From an uncultured Clostridia bacterium (GTDB lineage Bacteria > Bacillota > Clostridia > Christensenellales > Aristaeellaceae): a DNA stretch of 64,000 nt. The stretch lies in assembly GCA_934631025.1 (NCBI GenBank), contig CAKTXR010000005.1:46083-110082 (forward strand). The letters run 5' to 3'. Made by a program: the position numbers and the translations under genes. The notes below the pieces were generated by a model. It was not told the origin of the DNA. It saw only the letters and a list, made by a program, of their open reading frames with translations, and ran no database searches. Shown piece after piece: positions 17,969 through 26,304 of this stretch (its first letter is position 1; each line of letters starts with the position of its first letter).

Positions 17969-17996
17969 ATTATAACAGCCCTTCCCCGCTTGTCAA
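17969..17996 (-). promoter_or_regulatory. Promoter of the GH36 gene
   Basis: On the minus strand TTGACA (17991-17996), 16 bases, TATAAT (17969-17974). The 13 bases around the -35 (AAACGGCTTGACA) are identical to those of the promoter at 7923-7952. Confidence 0.7.
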
Positions 17997-18058
17997 GCCG
18001 TTTTTTTCCCACGCGCTTCTTTGCGGTGTCGCCTTTATACTTTTCGCTTTATTTTTAC

Positions 18059-18107
18059 TTGACATTCATCCGAAATCGGACTATAATAGCATTAGTCTGA
18101 TTTCGGA
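18059..18107 (+). promoter_or_regulatory. MarR-MATE promoter with twin palindromic operators
   Basis: A perfect promoter, TTGACA (18059-18064), 17 bases, TATAAT (18082-18087), is overlaid by two near-palindromes: TCCGAAATCGGA (18069-18080) in the spacer and TCTGATTTCGGA (18096-18107) after the -10. Together they form a larger inverted repeat centred at 18088 whose 15-base arms differ at one position. This is where a MarR dimer pair would block RNA polymerase; autorepression by the next gene is inferred. Confidence 0.8.
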
Positions 18108-18123
18108 CAAAGGAGGCGTCGCT

Positions 18124-18588
18124 ATGTTGGACACAACCGAAACCATGCGCGCATTTAACCGCATCATCCTCGAGAGCAACGAGCTGTACCGCGATGCGGC
18201 GCGCGCCCTCAATTTGTCCGAGAATCCGTTCTGGATACTCTATTCCCTGCGCGACTGCGGCGGCGCGGTCACCCAGAGCGAGCTTGTCCGCCGCATGGGA
18301 ACCTCCAAGCAGACGGTCAACTCGGCGCTCAAGGCGCTGCTGCAGAACGGCCTGATCGTCCTCGAGGAGGGACGGCGCGCCAAGCCGGTCTCGCTGACCG
18401 AAAAGGGAGAAGCGCTGTGCGCCGCGTCGGTCGACATTGTGCGCGCGCAGGAGGAAAGCGCGCTCATGTCATTGAGCGCAGAGGAACAAACGCAGATGAT
18501 TGCGCTCTTCGACCGGTGGACGCAGGCCCTGCGCGCCCGTCTGGCCGAAAAGGGACTGACAAACGCGCAATCCGCACGAAAGGAATGA
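18124..18588 (+). CDS. MarR family transcriptional regulator
   Basis: The 154-residue protein has the MarR winged helix: helices from about residue 30 (NPFWILYSLRDCGGAVTQSELVRRMGTSKQTVNSALKALLQNGLI) and a wing with LEEGRRAKPVSLTEKG at about residues 80-95. ATG 18124 follows AAAGGAGG at a good distance; the open frame further upstream runs through the promoter and is not coding. It overlaps the MATE gene by ATGA, so regulator and exporter are made together. It probably represses its own promoter until a ligand, perhaps the exporter's substrate, releases it. Confidence 0.9.
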   Translation: MLDTTETMRAFNRIILESNELYRDAARALNLSENPFWILYSLRDCGGAVTQSELVRRMGTSKQTVNSALKALLQNGLIVLEEGRRAKPVSLTEKGEALCAASVDIVRAQEESALMSLSAEEQTQMIALFDRWTQALRARLAEKGLTNAQSARKE

Positions 18589-19931
18589 ACAAACGCCCCA
18601 TGAACATCCAGTTGTCCGACCATTTCAACTATCGTCGGCTGTTCCGCTTCACGCTGCCCTCGATCGTGATGATGATATTCACATCGATCTACGGCGTGGT
18701 GGACGGCCTGTTCGTCTCCAACTTCGTGGGCAAAACGCCGTTCGCCGCGATCAATCTGGTCATGCCGTTCATCATGATTCTGGGCGGCGTGGGCTTCATG
18801 ATCGGCACGGGCGGCAGCGCGCTCGTCTCGAAAACCATGGGCCAGAACGAGCCTGAGAAGGCCAGGCGCATCTTCTCCATGATGATTGAGCTGACGCTGA
18901 TCGCCGGCGCGGCGCTCTCCGTGCTGGGCATTGTATTCATCGAGCCGATCGCCCGTCTCTTCGGCGCGAGCGAGGCCATGCTGCCCGACTGCGTGCTCTA
19001 CGGCCGCATTGTGCTCGCCTTCAACGCCGCGTTCATGCTGCAAAACGTGTTTCAGGCGTTCCTCGTCACCGCCGAGCGGCCGCACATGGGGCTTTACGTC
19101 ACCGTGGCGGCGGGCGTGACCAACATGGCGCTGGACGCGCTGTTCATCGCCGTGTTCAAATGGGGCGTGGCGGGCGCGGCCATCGCCACCGGTCTGAGCC
19201 AGTGCGTGGGCGGCCTGATTCCGCTGATCTATTTCATCCGCCCCAACAAAAGCCCGCTGCGCCTGAAGCCTTCCGCGCTTCAGCTGCGGCCGATCCTTCA
19301 GGCCTGCGCCAACGGCTCCTCCGAATTGATGAGCAACATCTCCGGCTCGCTGGTAAGCATCGCCTACAACGCCCAGCTGATGAAATACGCCGGCGAAAAC
19401 GGCGTGGCGGCCTACGGCGTATTAATGTATGTGCAGTTCATATTCATCGCCATCGACGTGGGCTACGCGGTCGGCTGCGCGCCCATCGTGGGCTATCATT
19501 ACGGCGCTCAAAATCACGACGAGCTGAAAAACATGCTCAAAAAGAGCATGATCCTCATGAGTATCAGCGGCGTTGCGCTGACGCTTCTGGCCGTGGTTCT
19601 CGCCGCGCCCCTCGCGCGGCTGTTCGTGGGCTATGATCAGGCGCTGTTCGACATGACGCGCCACGCCTTCCGGCTCTTTTCGCTGTCCTTCCTGCTGGCG
19701 GGCATAAACATCTACGTGTCCTCGTTCTTCACCGCGCTCAACAACGGCGCTGTGTCGGCCATCGTGTCGTTTTTGCGCACGCTGGTGTTCCAGATGCTCT
19801 GCGTGCTGGTGCTGCCCATATTCTTGGGCATCGACGGCATCTGGTGGGCCATGGCCGTCGCGGAGGTGTTCGCGTTCATACTGTCCCTCTCGTTCCTGAT
19901 CGGCAAGCGGAACAAATATCACTATATGTAA
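18585..19931 (+). CDS. MATE family efflux transporter in MarR operon
   Basis: The 448-residue protein has the two-bundle MATE fold, starting at FTLPSIVMMIFTSIYGVVDGLFVSNFVG (about residues 19-46), with the second bundle from about residue 235. The ATG at 18585 overlaps the marR stop (ATGA); the ribosome site is a weak GAAAGGA very close by, so coupling is likely. A second start at 18601 is possible. It should export drugs or metabolites sensed by the MarR protein. A strong terminator follows. Confidence 0.88.
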   Translation: MNKRPMNIQLSDHFNYRRLFRFTLPSIVMMIFTSIYGVVDGLFVSNFVGKTPFAAINLVMPFIMILGGVGFMIGTGGSALVSKTMGQNEPEKARRIFSMMIELTLIAGAALSVLGIVFIEPIARLFGASEAMLPDCVLYGRIVLAFNAAFMLQNVFQAFLVTAERPHMGLYVTVAAGVTNMALDALFIAVFKWGVAGAAIATGLSQCVGGLIPLIYFIRPNKSPLRLKPSALQLRPILQACANGSSELMSNISGSLVSIAYNAQLMKYAGENGVAAYGVLMYVQFIFIAIDVGYAVGCAPIVGYHYGAQNHDELKNMLKKSMILMSISGVALTLLAVVLAAPLARLFVGYDQALFDMTRHAFRLFSLSFLLAGINIYVSSFFTALNNGAVSAIVSFLRTLVFQMLCVLVLPIFLGIDGIWWAMAVAEVFAFILSLSFLIGKRNKYHYM

Positions 19932-19936
19932 GCGGC

Positions 19937-19972
19937 AAAACGCCGGAGACAGCATTTCGTCTCCGGCGTTTT
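19937..19972. terminator. Terminator after the MarR-MATE operon
   Basis: AAAACGCCGGAGAC (19937-19950) pairs with GTCTCCGGCGTTTT (19959-19972), with T-rich sequence on both sides; it serves both converging genes. Confidence 0.9.
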
Positions 19973-19977
19973 TGTTT

Positions 19978-21429
19978 TTATGCGTTTTCCCGCGTGATCA
20001 TGCTCATGGCCGATTGCAGCTCGTCAAGCAGCTGATCGAGCGAAATCGTGCCCGCGGCATAGCGGGAGCAAAGCGTCGCCATCATCTCGCCCTCTGCCCC
20101 CGCAGCGCTCAGATAGGGCGAGGCGATGTGCAGATTGAGCGGCGCGGCGGCGATCTGCGCGCGGTAGTTCATAATGGTCTGCGGCAGAACGTCGTAGGGC
20201 GCGTATTCCCAGTTCAGCCAGTCGTCGTAATACTTGACCCACGCTTCCAGCTCGGTCGTGTCCTCGTCCTTCTTTTTCGCGTCCTCGAGCGCCTGCACGT
20301 ATTCGGCCCTGCGCTGCTCATTAAAGGCGCGATATTCCTCGTAGCCGTCCCGAACGTGCGGCTCGCTGTAATCGGGGTGAACGGCGTAATACAGCCGAAG
20401 GTCGCCCCTGTCCAGTCCGGCGATCTGCTCGATCAGCATGATTGCCGCGCCCTTGTGCTTCGAATAGGGATTGATGAAGCATACGCTCATCCGCGCATCG
20501 GTATGCTGGACATCGTTTTTATCGAACGTCAGCGGCAGAGCCGTGCTCGTTCGCCGGCAGCCGTACACGGTGTCCAGCCGGCTCATCGGCCAGACGGGGC
20601 CGTCGTTATCGCCGTCCTGCTCGCCCATGGCAAAATCGAGCGACCGGCTGTAGACGCTCGCCGGGCCGGTCGCGCCGTTCATGTCCAGCTGCGGATCGTT
20701 TTCGCCATTGACCGGCCTGCCGTGCTCGAGGCGGCGGCTGCGCACCGTTTCCAGCTTTTCGAGCACCTCGCGCAGCGCGGCGTTATGCAGGTCAGGCTCG
20801 CTCCCGTCGTCATGCTGGCGCACGAACAGCGTAATAAACGCGCGCACCTGCGCGGCATAGTCGAACTCATAGCCGATGAACCCCATGCCGGGATAATCGA
20901 CCGCCACGCGATCCTCCCAGTCGATCCACGCGTCAAGCAGCTCCGAAAACGTCTCGGGCAGCGGCGTGTCCGGCCAGAATTTGCGCCAGAGCTCTTCGTT
21001 CACGCGGGTCGTCCACAGCTCCAGCTCGTCCGGCCACGCAATGATCCGGCCGTTCCCGTCCGTAATCGCGTCCAGCACCGACCGATCCAGCCCCTGCGCG
21101 CTGCGCATGACGGCTTCCGAACCGTTCAGCGGCTCGGCCAGAGCCTTGTTTTTGATCGAGAGGAAGGAAAAATCAGCGTTCATGGCGTATATGTCCACGC
21201 TGTCGTCCTGAGACGTGATGCGCCGGATCATCTCGGTCGCGTCCGGCCATTCCTCGAGCTGATTCACTGCGATTTCCGGATGCTTTTTCTCAAAGCTCAT
21301 CACGTCGTAGTATACCCCGCCGCTCACCGTGAGCATTTCCGGCTCGGCCAGCGCGGGGGCGACGCACAGCGCCCAGATCAGCGTCCAGATGAGTATAAGA
21401 AACAAAGCCATGTGCTTTTTCATGCCCAT
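19978..21429 (-). CDS. Orphan extracellular solute-binding-like protein
   Basis: The 483-residue protein has a signal peptide (MGMKKHMALFLILIWTLIWALCVAPALA, cut near residue 28) and no lipobox at the cleavage site. The order of segments, with MLTVSGGVYYDVMSFEKKHPEIAVNQLEEW near the start and TEMIRRITSQDDSVDIYAMNADFSF after it, resembles type 1 solute-binding proteins of sugar ABC systems. No permease or ATPase gene lies nearby, so it may serve a distant transporter or act as a sensor. A terminator separates it from the sigma factor operon on the same strand. Confidence 0.65.
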   Translation of the reverse strand: MGMKKHMALFLILIWTLIWALCVAPALAEPEMLTVSGGVYYDVMSFEKKHPEIAVNQLEEWPDATEMIRRITSQDDSVDIYAMNADFSFLSIKNKALAEPLNGSEAVMRSAQGLDRSVLDAITDGNGRIIAWPDELELWTTRVNEELWRKFWPDTPLPETFSELLDAWIDWEDRVAVDYPGMGFIGYEFDYAAQVRAFITLFVRQHDDGSEPDLHNAALREVLEKLETVRSRRLEHGRPVNGENDPQLDMNGATGPASVYSRSLDFAMGEQDGDNDGPVWPMSRLDTVYGCRRTSTALPLTFDKNDVQHTDARMSVCFINPYSKHKGAAIMLIEQIAGLDRGDLRLYYAVHPDYSEPHVRDGYEEYRAFNEQRRAEYVQALEDAKKKDEDTTELEAWVKYYDDWLNWEYAPYDVLPQTIMNYRAQIAAAPLNLHIASPYLSAAGAEGEMMATLCSRYAAGTISLDQLLDELQSAMSMITRENA

Positions 21430-21464
21430 AACCTCACTGATTCGTCGTATTTGGCGTTAGAAAA

Positions 21465-21504
21465 GCCGCGCCGCGATCAGATTCATTGAAGATCGCGGCG
21501 CGGC
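21465..21504 (-). terminator. Terminator after the sigma factor operon
   Basis: A perfect 14-bp stem (GCCGCGCCGCGATC 21465-21478 with 21491-21504) is followed on the minus strand by TTTTCT. Confidence 0.85.
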
Positions 21505-21514
21505 AGAAGAACTC

Positions 21515-22876
21515 TTAGCCCACGCCGCCGCTCACGGGCGTGTCATGCCAGAAATCATCGATCGCGCCGGTGTCCGCATCCACGTCGATATTGAAGTAGT
21601 CCCACCAGTCAGTCTGAGCGATGAATATCCGCATCCTGAAAAGGCGCTCCTCGCCCCGGCGGATCAGCTGCATCCGAATGTCCGCGGCGGCGATGGCCTC
21701 GTCGGTGCAGCCGTATTCGTCCTTCAACAGCTGAGACGCGATCTCAAGCGCCTGCTGGTCGGTCAGCTTCACATCCTCGGGATAGAGCGGATCGGCATAG
21801 GCCGGCACGCCCGCGTCCTGCATGATGTGCGCATAGGCGGCTGCATCCGAAACGCTCATGTCCTCCGTCGTGAGCAGTGAATAGGATGTATACTTCGCTT
21901 CAATCGCATCGGTCGCGTCGGTCACTTCCTTTATCCAGCCGAACATATCGCTGGAGAACGCCTTCGCCGCGCCGAACGTCGAGCGGGTGTAGGTGTTCTC
22001 GTCCACGCCCTCCTTCGACCAGGCGCAGGCGGCGTTTCCGTCCCTGTCGAACGTCACGGTGTAATCTCCCAGCTTGCCGCGCATCCATGCGTCGAGCGCA
22101 AAGGTGCCCAACATCCGCTCGGCCGCGCTGGAAAAGCATACCGTCCAGACGGCCTCGCTTACGCCGGTTCCCTGCGTCGTATGCACGTCGAACAGCGTAA
22201 AGGCGTAATCGTTAAAGCCGCGCTGATCGATGAGCGCCTTGCGGGCGGCCTGAATCGCGTTATAGCGCGTCCAGTCGAGCGGGCTTTCGGGCAGATTGCT
22301 CACGTTCGTCTCTTCTATCGCGGGGCGCGCCGAGCGATAGCCGTCCGTCTGATCGGCGTTGTTCACCAGCCGCTCGGTATTGAAGCGGTCGTCCATGTCC
22401 GCGCCGCCGTGCTCGAAGCGGGTTTTCAGCTGCGCTTTTCCCCAGACCGCCGCGTCCAGCGCGCCGCTCTCGTCGATTTCCGCGCCGTCGTGGCTCCAGA
22501 CGACGCTGCCGTCGGCGATATTGAACGTATAGTAGCCCGCGCGGCCGTGATCATCGCCCGCCATATAGCTGAGCACGACGCTCTGACCGTCCTCGGAAAC
22601 CTTCTCATAGAACAGATCGAGCATATCGCTGGTCAGGCCGTATTTCGCGGCCACGGCTTCCCGCGCGCGGCGAATCTCCGAATAGCGCTCCGTCCAGTGG
22701 AGCCCCACGGCCAGCGCCGTGCCGCCGATCGCCAGAATCAGCAGGCAGGCGACGAACGCCAGACGCAGACGGGGCGCGCGCGCCTTCGGCCTGATGCAGG
22801 AGAGCACTTTGTCCTCGCCGTGCCAGTCCACATCGGACAGGGCGTTGTCCAGACTCTTCTTTATATCAATCTTCAT
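21515..22876 (-). CDS. Membrane-anchored partner of the ECF sigma factor (anti-sigma-like)
   Basis: The 453-residue protein has a short cytosolic part (about 35 residues), one membrane helix (LRLAFVACLLILAIGGTALAVGL, about residues 37-59) and a large outer part. That part seems to hold three PepSY-like units, each a helix with an Ala pattern followed by strands ending in a YxVxxDxxG pattern (about residues 70-135, 220-295 and 385-450). Its start overlaps the sigma factor gene by 11 bases, with AAAGGATGG as ribosome site. The layout suggests it holds the sigma factor at the membrane and senses an outside signal. No zinc-binding anti-sigma motif is visible, so this role is inferred. Confidence 0.7.
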   Translation of the reverse strand: MKIDIKKSLDNALSDVDWHGEDKVLSCIRPKARAPRLRLAFVACLLILAIGGTALAVGLHWTERYSEIRRAREAVAAKYGLTSDMLDLFYEKVSEDGQSVVLSYMAGDDHGRAGYYTFNIADGSVVWSHDGAEIDESGALDAAVWGKAQLKTRFEHGGADMDDRFNTERLVNNADQTDGYRSARPAIEETNVSNLPESPLDWTRYNAIQAARKALIDQRGFNDYAFTLFDVHTTQGTGVSEAVWTVCFSSAAERMLGTFALDAWMRGKLGDYTVTFDRDGNAACAWSKEGVDENTYTRSTFGAAKAFSSDMFGWIKEVTDATDAIEAKYTSYSLLTTEDMSVSDAAAYAHIMQDAGVPAYADPLYPEDVKLTDQQALEIASQLLKDEYGCTDEAIAAADIRMQLIRRGEERLFRMRIFIAQTDWWDYFNIDVDADTGAIDDFWHDTPVSGGVG

Positions 22877-23381
22877 CGAAATACCATCCTTTCAAAGCGG
22901 CCGCGAGCTTCTTCTCGGCCCTGTGCAGTCGGGACGCGGCGCAGGCCTCGCTGATATTCAGCACCTGCGCGATCTCCTTTACCTTCAGCTCCTGATAAAA
23001 GCGCAGCAGGATCATCTGTCTGTCGCGCGGCGGCAGGGCCGTCACGGCGCGCACCACCGTATCGTCGCGGTATCGATCCTCCCGCGCGGGTTCGGGGCAG
23101 GCCGAGAGCGGCTGCCTGACAAGGCGCATCCAGGCCGTGCGCCGCACGTCGTTGCAGACGTTCACGGCGATGCGGATCAGCCATGTCTTTTCGCCGCTGT
23201 CCCCGCGGAATGTGTCCATGCGCCGCCATGCGCGCAGGAACGTCTCCTGCACCGCGTCCTCGGCCAGCGCGCGGTCGCCCAGATACAGGCAGGCCATGCG
23301 CATGAGCGACGTCTTGTAATCGGTCATCCATCGGACGAGAATCGCCTCGCGCTCGTCGTCCGTTTTCACCGGCTGCTGCAC
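22866..23381 (-). CDS. ECF-type RNA polymerase sigma factor
   Basis: The 171-residue protein has sigma region 2 (about residues 20-75, with LYLGDRALAEDAVQETFLRAWRRM) and region 4 (about residues 110-160, LPPRDRQMILLRFYQELKVKEIAQVLNIS followed by RLHRAEKKL), with nothing between them but a short linker, as in ECF sigma factors. The start is GTG at 23381 with GGGAGG upstream. It is cotranscribed with the membrane protein next to it. Its target promoters are not visible here, though CGTCTAAT (23433-23440, minus strand) upstream of it resembles an ECF -10 element. Confidence 0.9.
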   Translation of the reverse strand: MQQPVKTDDEREAILVRWMTDYKTSLMRMACLYLGDRALAEDAVQETFLRAWRRMDTFRGDSGEKTWLIRIAVNVCNDVRRTAWMRLVRQPLSACPEPAREDRYRDDTVVRAVTALPPRDRQMILLRFYQELKVKEIAQVLNISEACAASRLHRAEKKLAAALKGWYFDED

Positions 23382-23417
23382 CGCGCCTTCACCTCCCGCG
23401 CCGTAATGTATTTCCTT

Positions 23418-23465
23418 TGTTCGCGAACACCCATTAGACGAGACGGGCCGCGCGAATCATTCGCG
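23418..23465. promoter_or_regulatory. Two palindromes upstream of the sigma factor gene
   Basis: TGTTCGCGAACA (23418-23429) is a perfect palindrome, and CGCGAAT C ATTCGCG (23451-23465) is a second one; both contain TTCGCG/CGCGAA. They flank a possible ECF -10 element. They may be binding sites, but nothing here shows for which protein. Confidence 0.35.
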
Positions 23466-23545
23466 TTTACGTCCTGTTTTTGCAAAAAAATGTTTTCAAA
23501 AGCATTATATCACGGCGCGCCGCTCTTTCAAAGCCCCGCGCATTG

Positions 23546-23554
23546 TGCTATAAT
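23546..23554 (+). promoter_or_regulatory. Extended -10 promoter of the EamA gene
   Basis: TGCTATAAT is an extended -10 element with consensus TATAAT, 28 bases before the start; no good -35 is visible. Confidence 0.55.
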
Positions 23555-23582
23555 GGCCTTACTCTTTCAAGGGAGCTGATGT

Positions 23583-24464
23583 GTGATGACCGTTCGTCAA
23601 GGGCGCGGCGTGCTCTGCGCCGTGCTGGCCGCGGCCTTTTACGCGCTCAACGCGCCGCTGTCCAAGCTGCTGCTCAGCCGCGTTGCCCCGACGATGATGG
23701 CGGCGTTCCTCTATCTGGGCGCAGGGCTGGGGATGTGCCTGTGGCTGCTCGTCACGCGCAAAAGCCGCGCGCGCACCGAGCAGCCCCTCACGCGGCGCGA
23801 TCTGCCCTACACCGTCGGCATGATCGTGCTCGACATTGCCGCGCCCATCGCGCTCATGACCGGCGTGGCGCGCACATCGGCGGCCAGCGCGTCGCTGCTC
23901 AACAACTTTGAGATCGTCGCCACGTCGCTGATCGCGCTCGTGTTGTTTAAGGAAACGATCTCAAGGCGGCTGTGGCTGGGCATTTCTCTGGTGACGCTCT
24001 CCAGCGTACTGCTCTCGGCGCAGGACATCCGCGCCGTGTCGCTCTCGGCCGGCTCGCTGTATGTGCTTTTGGCCTGCGTGTGCTGGGGCTTTGAAAACAA
24101 CTGCACCCGCCGCCTGTCCGAGAAGGATCCCATGGAGATCGTCGCGGTGAAGGGGATTTTTTCCGGACTGGGCGCGCTGATCGTCGCCTTTATCTGCGGC
24201 GCGGCGCTGCCGGACGCGCTCTCGATCGTGCTGGCGCTGCTGTTGGGCTTCGTGGCCTACGGGCTGAGCATACTGTTCTATATCTACGCGCAGCGCTCGC
24301 TCGGCGCGGCGAAAACGAGCGCCTATTACGCCGTCGCGCCGTTCATCGGCGTGGCGCTCTCGCTGGTGCTGTACCGAGAGATTCCGTCTGGCTGGTTCAT
24401 CGCCGCGCTGATCGTGATGATCGCCGGCACATGGTGCGTCACGGCGGCGGAATCGCCCGCATGA
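23583..24464 (+). CDS. EamA/DMT family transporter
   Basis: The 293-residue protein has ten predicted membrane helices in two EamA repeats (about residues 8-140 and 150-290). It starts VRQGRGVLCAVLAAAFYALNAPLSKLLL, and the second repeat contains LYVLLACVCWGFENNCTRRLS. Family members export or import amino acids, nucleotides or other metabolites; the substrate is unknown. The start is either GTG 23583 or ATG 23586, with GGGAG at 23571-23575; the first gives better spacing. It is monocistronic with a terminator after it. Confidence 0.88.
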   Translation: MMTVRQGRGVLCAVLAAAFYALNAPLSKLLLSRVAPTMMAAFLYLGAGLGMCLWLLVTRKSRARTEQPLTRRDLPYTVGMIVLDIAAPIALMTGVARTSAASASLLNNFEIVATSLIALVLFKETISRRLWLGISLVTLSSVLLSAQDIRAVSLSAGSLYVLLACVCWGFENNCTRRLSEKDPMEIVAVKGIFSGLGALIVAFICGAALPDALSIVLALLLGFVAYGLSILFYIYAQRSLGAAKTSAYYAVAPFIGVALSLVLYREIPSGWFIAALIVMIAGTWCVTAAESPA

Positions 24465-24485
24465 CATATGCTTTTAACCTTTATG

Positions 24486-24508
24486 GCGGCCTGTGCGCCG
24501 CTTTTTTT
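24486..24508 (+). terminator. Terminator after the EamA gene
   Basis: GCGGC (24486-24490) pairs with GCCGC (24497-24501) followed by seven T. Confidence 0.75.
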
Positions 24509-24603
24509 CTTTTATGTGCTGGAATGAGCGCCGCGCGCGTGCTATCCTGTTCCCTACAAGTTAAGTAGTTTATAGGACGCATCGCCCAAGGGGGGGACAA
24601 GGG

Positions 24604-25296
24604 ATGAACAAGCCGGCATTTCGGGACGCTCTGACGCGGTCGCTGCCCGTATTGTGCAGCTATCTGTTTATCGGCATGGCGTTCGGCATTATGATGAACG
24701 AGGCGGGCTATGGCTGGCCGCTGTCGGCGCTCTCGAGCGCAATTGTCTACACGGGCGCGTTCCAGTTCGTGCTGGTGGCGCTGCTGGCGGCCTCCTCGCC
24801 GCTGGGGACGATTGCGCTCACGGCGCTTCTGATGAGCAGCCGGCAGGTGTTTTATTCGCTGACGTTCATCGCCGAATTTCGCCGCATGGGCCGGCGGATG
24901 CCCTACATGATCGCCTCGATGACCGACGAAACCTACGCCATTAATTGCAGCCTGCCGCCCGACCTTGAAAACCGCCATGACGTGATGTTCTATCTGGCGA
25001 TCCTCTGCCAGGTCTATTGGGTCGCCGGCACGCTGCTGGGCGCGATCGCCGGCAACATCATTCCGTGGGACATGAGCGGCATCGACTTCAGCATGACGGC
25101 GCTGTTCGTCATACTGCTGATCAATCAGTGGGAAGGCACGCGCGATCATCTACCCGCCGTGGGCGGCGCGGTCATCGCCGTCGTGTGCCTGCTCATTTTC
25201 GGCGGCTCGAGCTTCATGCTGCCCGCGCTGCTCATCACCTCGGCCGCGCTGCTGCTGCGCCCCGCGAAGGCCGATCGAAAGGAGGAACGCGCATGA
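24604..25296 (+). CDS. azlC: Branched-chain amino acid exporter large subunit AzlC
   Basis: The 230-residue membrane protein fits AzlC: the conserved start LPVLCSYLFIGMAFGIMMNEAGY (about residues 15-37), YTGAFQFVLVALL and MSSRQVFYSLTFIAEFRRMG (about residues 79-98), and a SMTDETYAI motif near residue 105. With AzlD it exports branched-chain amino acids or analogues. The ATG follows GGGGGGG. It overlaps azlD by ATGA. No Lrp-type regulator gene lies nearby. Confidence 0.92.
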   Translation: MNKPAFRDALTRSLPVLCSYLFIGMAFGIMMNEAGYGWPLSALSSAIVYTGAFQFVLVALLAASSPLGTIALTALLMSSRQVFYSLTFIAEFRRMGRRMPYMIASMTDETYAINCSLPPDLENRHDVMFYLAILCQVYWVAGTLLGAIAGNIIPWDMSGIDFSMTALFVILLINQWEGTRDHLPAVGGAVIAVVCLLIFGGSSFMLPALLITSAALLLRPAKADRKEERA

Positions 25297-25619
25297 ACGC
25301 CCGCGCGCTTATTGCCATACTGATTTCCGCGCTCTGCACGCTGTCCATGCGCGCGCTGCCCTTCCTGCTGCTGGGCAAGAACCGCCGCCTGCCCGCCTGG
25401 ATCGAGCGGCTGGGGCGCGCGCTGCCCTCCGCCATCATGGCTGTGCTGGTGATCTACTGCCTGAAGGACGGCGTGACCGACCCACTGCACACAGGCCTTC
25501 AGGAAGCCGCGGGCGTAGGCGTGACGGCGGCCAGCTATATCTGGAAGCACAACACGCTCTTGAGCATCCTTTTAGGCACCGTGACCTATATGCTGGCCAT
25601 CCGCTTCCTGCCTGTGTAG
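25293..25619 (+). CDS. azlD: Branched-chain amino acid exporter small subunit AzlD
   Basis: The 108-residue protein has about four membrane helices and the AzlD start pattern (LISALCTLSMRALPFLLLG), followed by LPSAIMAVLVIYCLKD at about residues 46-61 and a final helix. The start at 25293 overlaps the azlC stop (ATGA) and has AAAGGAGG upstream inside azlC. It forms the exporter with AzlC. Confidence 0.92.
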   Translation: MNARALIAILISALCTLSMRALPFLLLGKNRRLPAWIERLGRALPSAIMAVLVIYCLKDGVTDPLHTGLQEAAGVGVTAASYIWKHNTLLSILLGTVTYMLAIRFLPV

Positions 25620-25663
25620 CGCCCAAAACTCGATCATCGCTCGCTAAAAAGTGAACTCCATAC

Positions 25664-25706
25664 TGCCCGATTCGGCCTTTCACAGCGCCTGATCGGGCAT
25701 GTTTTT
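25664..25706 (+). terminator. Terminator after azlCD
   Basis: TGCCCGAT (25664-25671) pairs with ATCGGGCA (25692-25699), followed by TGTTTTT. Confidence 0.7.
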
Positions 25707-25747
25707 ACGCTTCTATTGTTAAATATTTCAAATGTGTTACAAAATGA

Positions 25748-25777
25748 TTGCTCGCCGCGCATATCCTGTGATATAAT
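25748..25777 (+). promoter_or_regulatory. Promoter of the SleB-like gene
   Basis: TGATATAAT (25769-25777) is an extended -10 with TTGCTC at 25748-25753, 18 bases before the TATAAT. Confidence 0.65.
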
Positions 25778-25829
25778 CGACTCATGTTTTGGGGAGCCGA
25801 AATATCGATCAGGAGAGTAAAGGGGAGCT

Positions 25830-26234
25830 ATGAAACGACTTTTGTGCGCCGCGCTGATACTGGCCATACTGATTCTGCCCACGCTGGGCCTGACGGAGGG
25901 CGCGGACACCATTCGCCTGGCGAAAACGCTGTATCTGCTGGGCCGGGGCGAGAGCTATGAAACGCTGCTGGATCTGGGCACGGTGGTGATGAACCGCGTG
26001 GACAGCCCGTGGTATCCCGATACGGTGATGGGCGTGCTCAATCAGCCGCAGCAGTTCGCGTGCGGCACGCTGTATGACGACGAATCGCTGCGCGCGGCGC
26101 GGGCCGTGATGATGGGCGCGCGCACGCTGCCGGCGGACGTGGTGTGCTACGGCGCGCTGGACGCGACGCAGCCGCTGCGCGAGGACACGCTGTTTACAAC
26201 CAGCGGCGGCTACGGCTTTTATACGGCGCAATAA
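25830..26234 (+). CDS. Small secreted SleB/CwlJ-type cell wall hydrolase
   Basis: The 134-residue protein has a signal peptide (MKRLLCAALILAILILPTLG, cut near residue 22) and a single hydrolase domain of the SleB/CwlJ type: RLAKTLYLLGRGESYETLLDLG with the likely catalytic Glu at about residue 41, VVMNRVDSPWYPDTV, and PQQFACG. Such lytic enzymes cut peptidoglycan, often spore cortex, but the domain also occurs in non-spore proteins. There is no separate binding domain. It stands alone with its own promoter. Confidence 0.82.
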   Translation: MKRLLCAALILAILILPTLGLTEGADTIRLAKTLYLLGRGESYETLLDLGTVVMNRVDSPWYPDTVMGVLNQPQQFACGTLYDDESLRAARAVMMGARTLPADVVCYGALDATQPLREDTLFTTSGGYGFYTAQ

Positions 26235-26248
26235 AATACCAAAATCAA

Positions 26249-26297
26249 CGGGCGGAGGATGCTGAAGCGAGCCTTTCAGCGTCCTCCGCCCGCGTTT
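26249..26297. terminator. Terminator between convergent SleB-like and AraC genes
   Basis: An 18-bp stem with one G-T pair (26249-26266 with 26275-26292, based on CGGGCGGAGGA) is followed by CGTTTTA. Confidence 0.88.
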
Positions 26298-26304
26298 TAT
26301 AGGC

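Noticed and set aside
24520..24603. A T-box or other riboswitch before azlC
   Set aside because: The leader is too short and has no T-box sequence, specifier stem or terminator.
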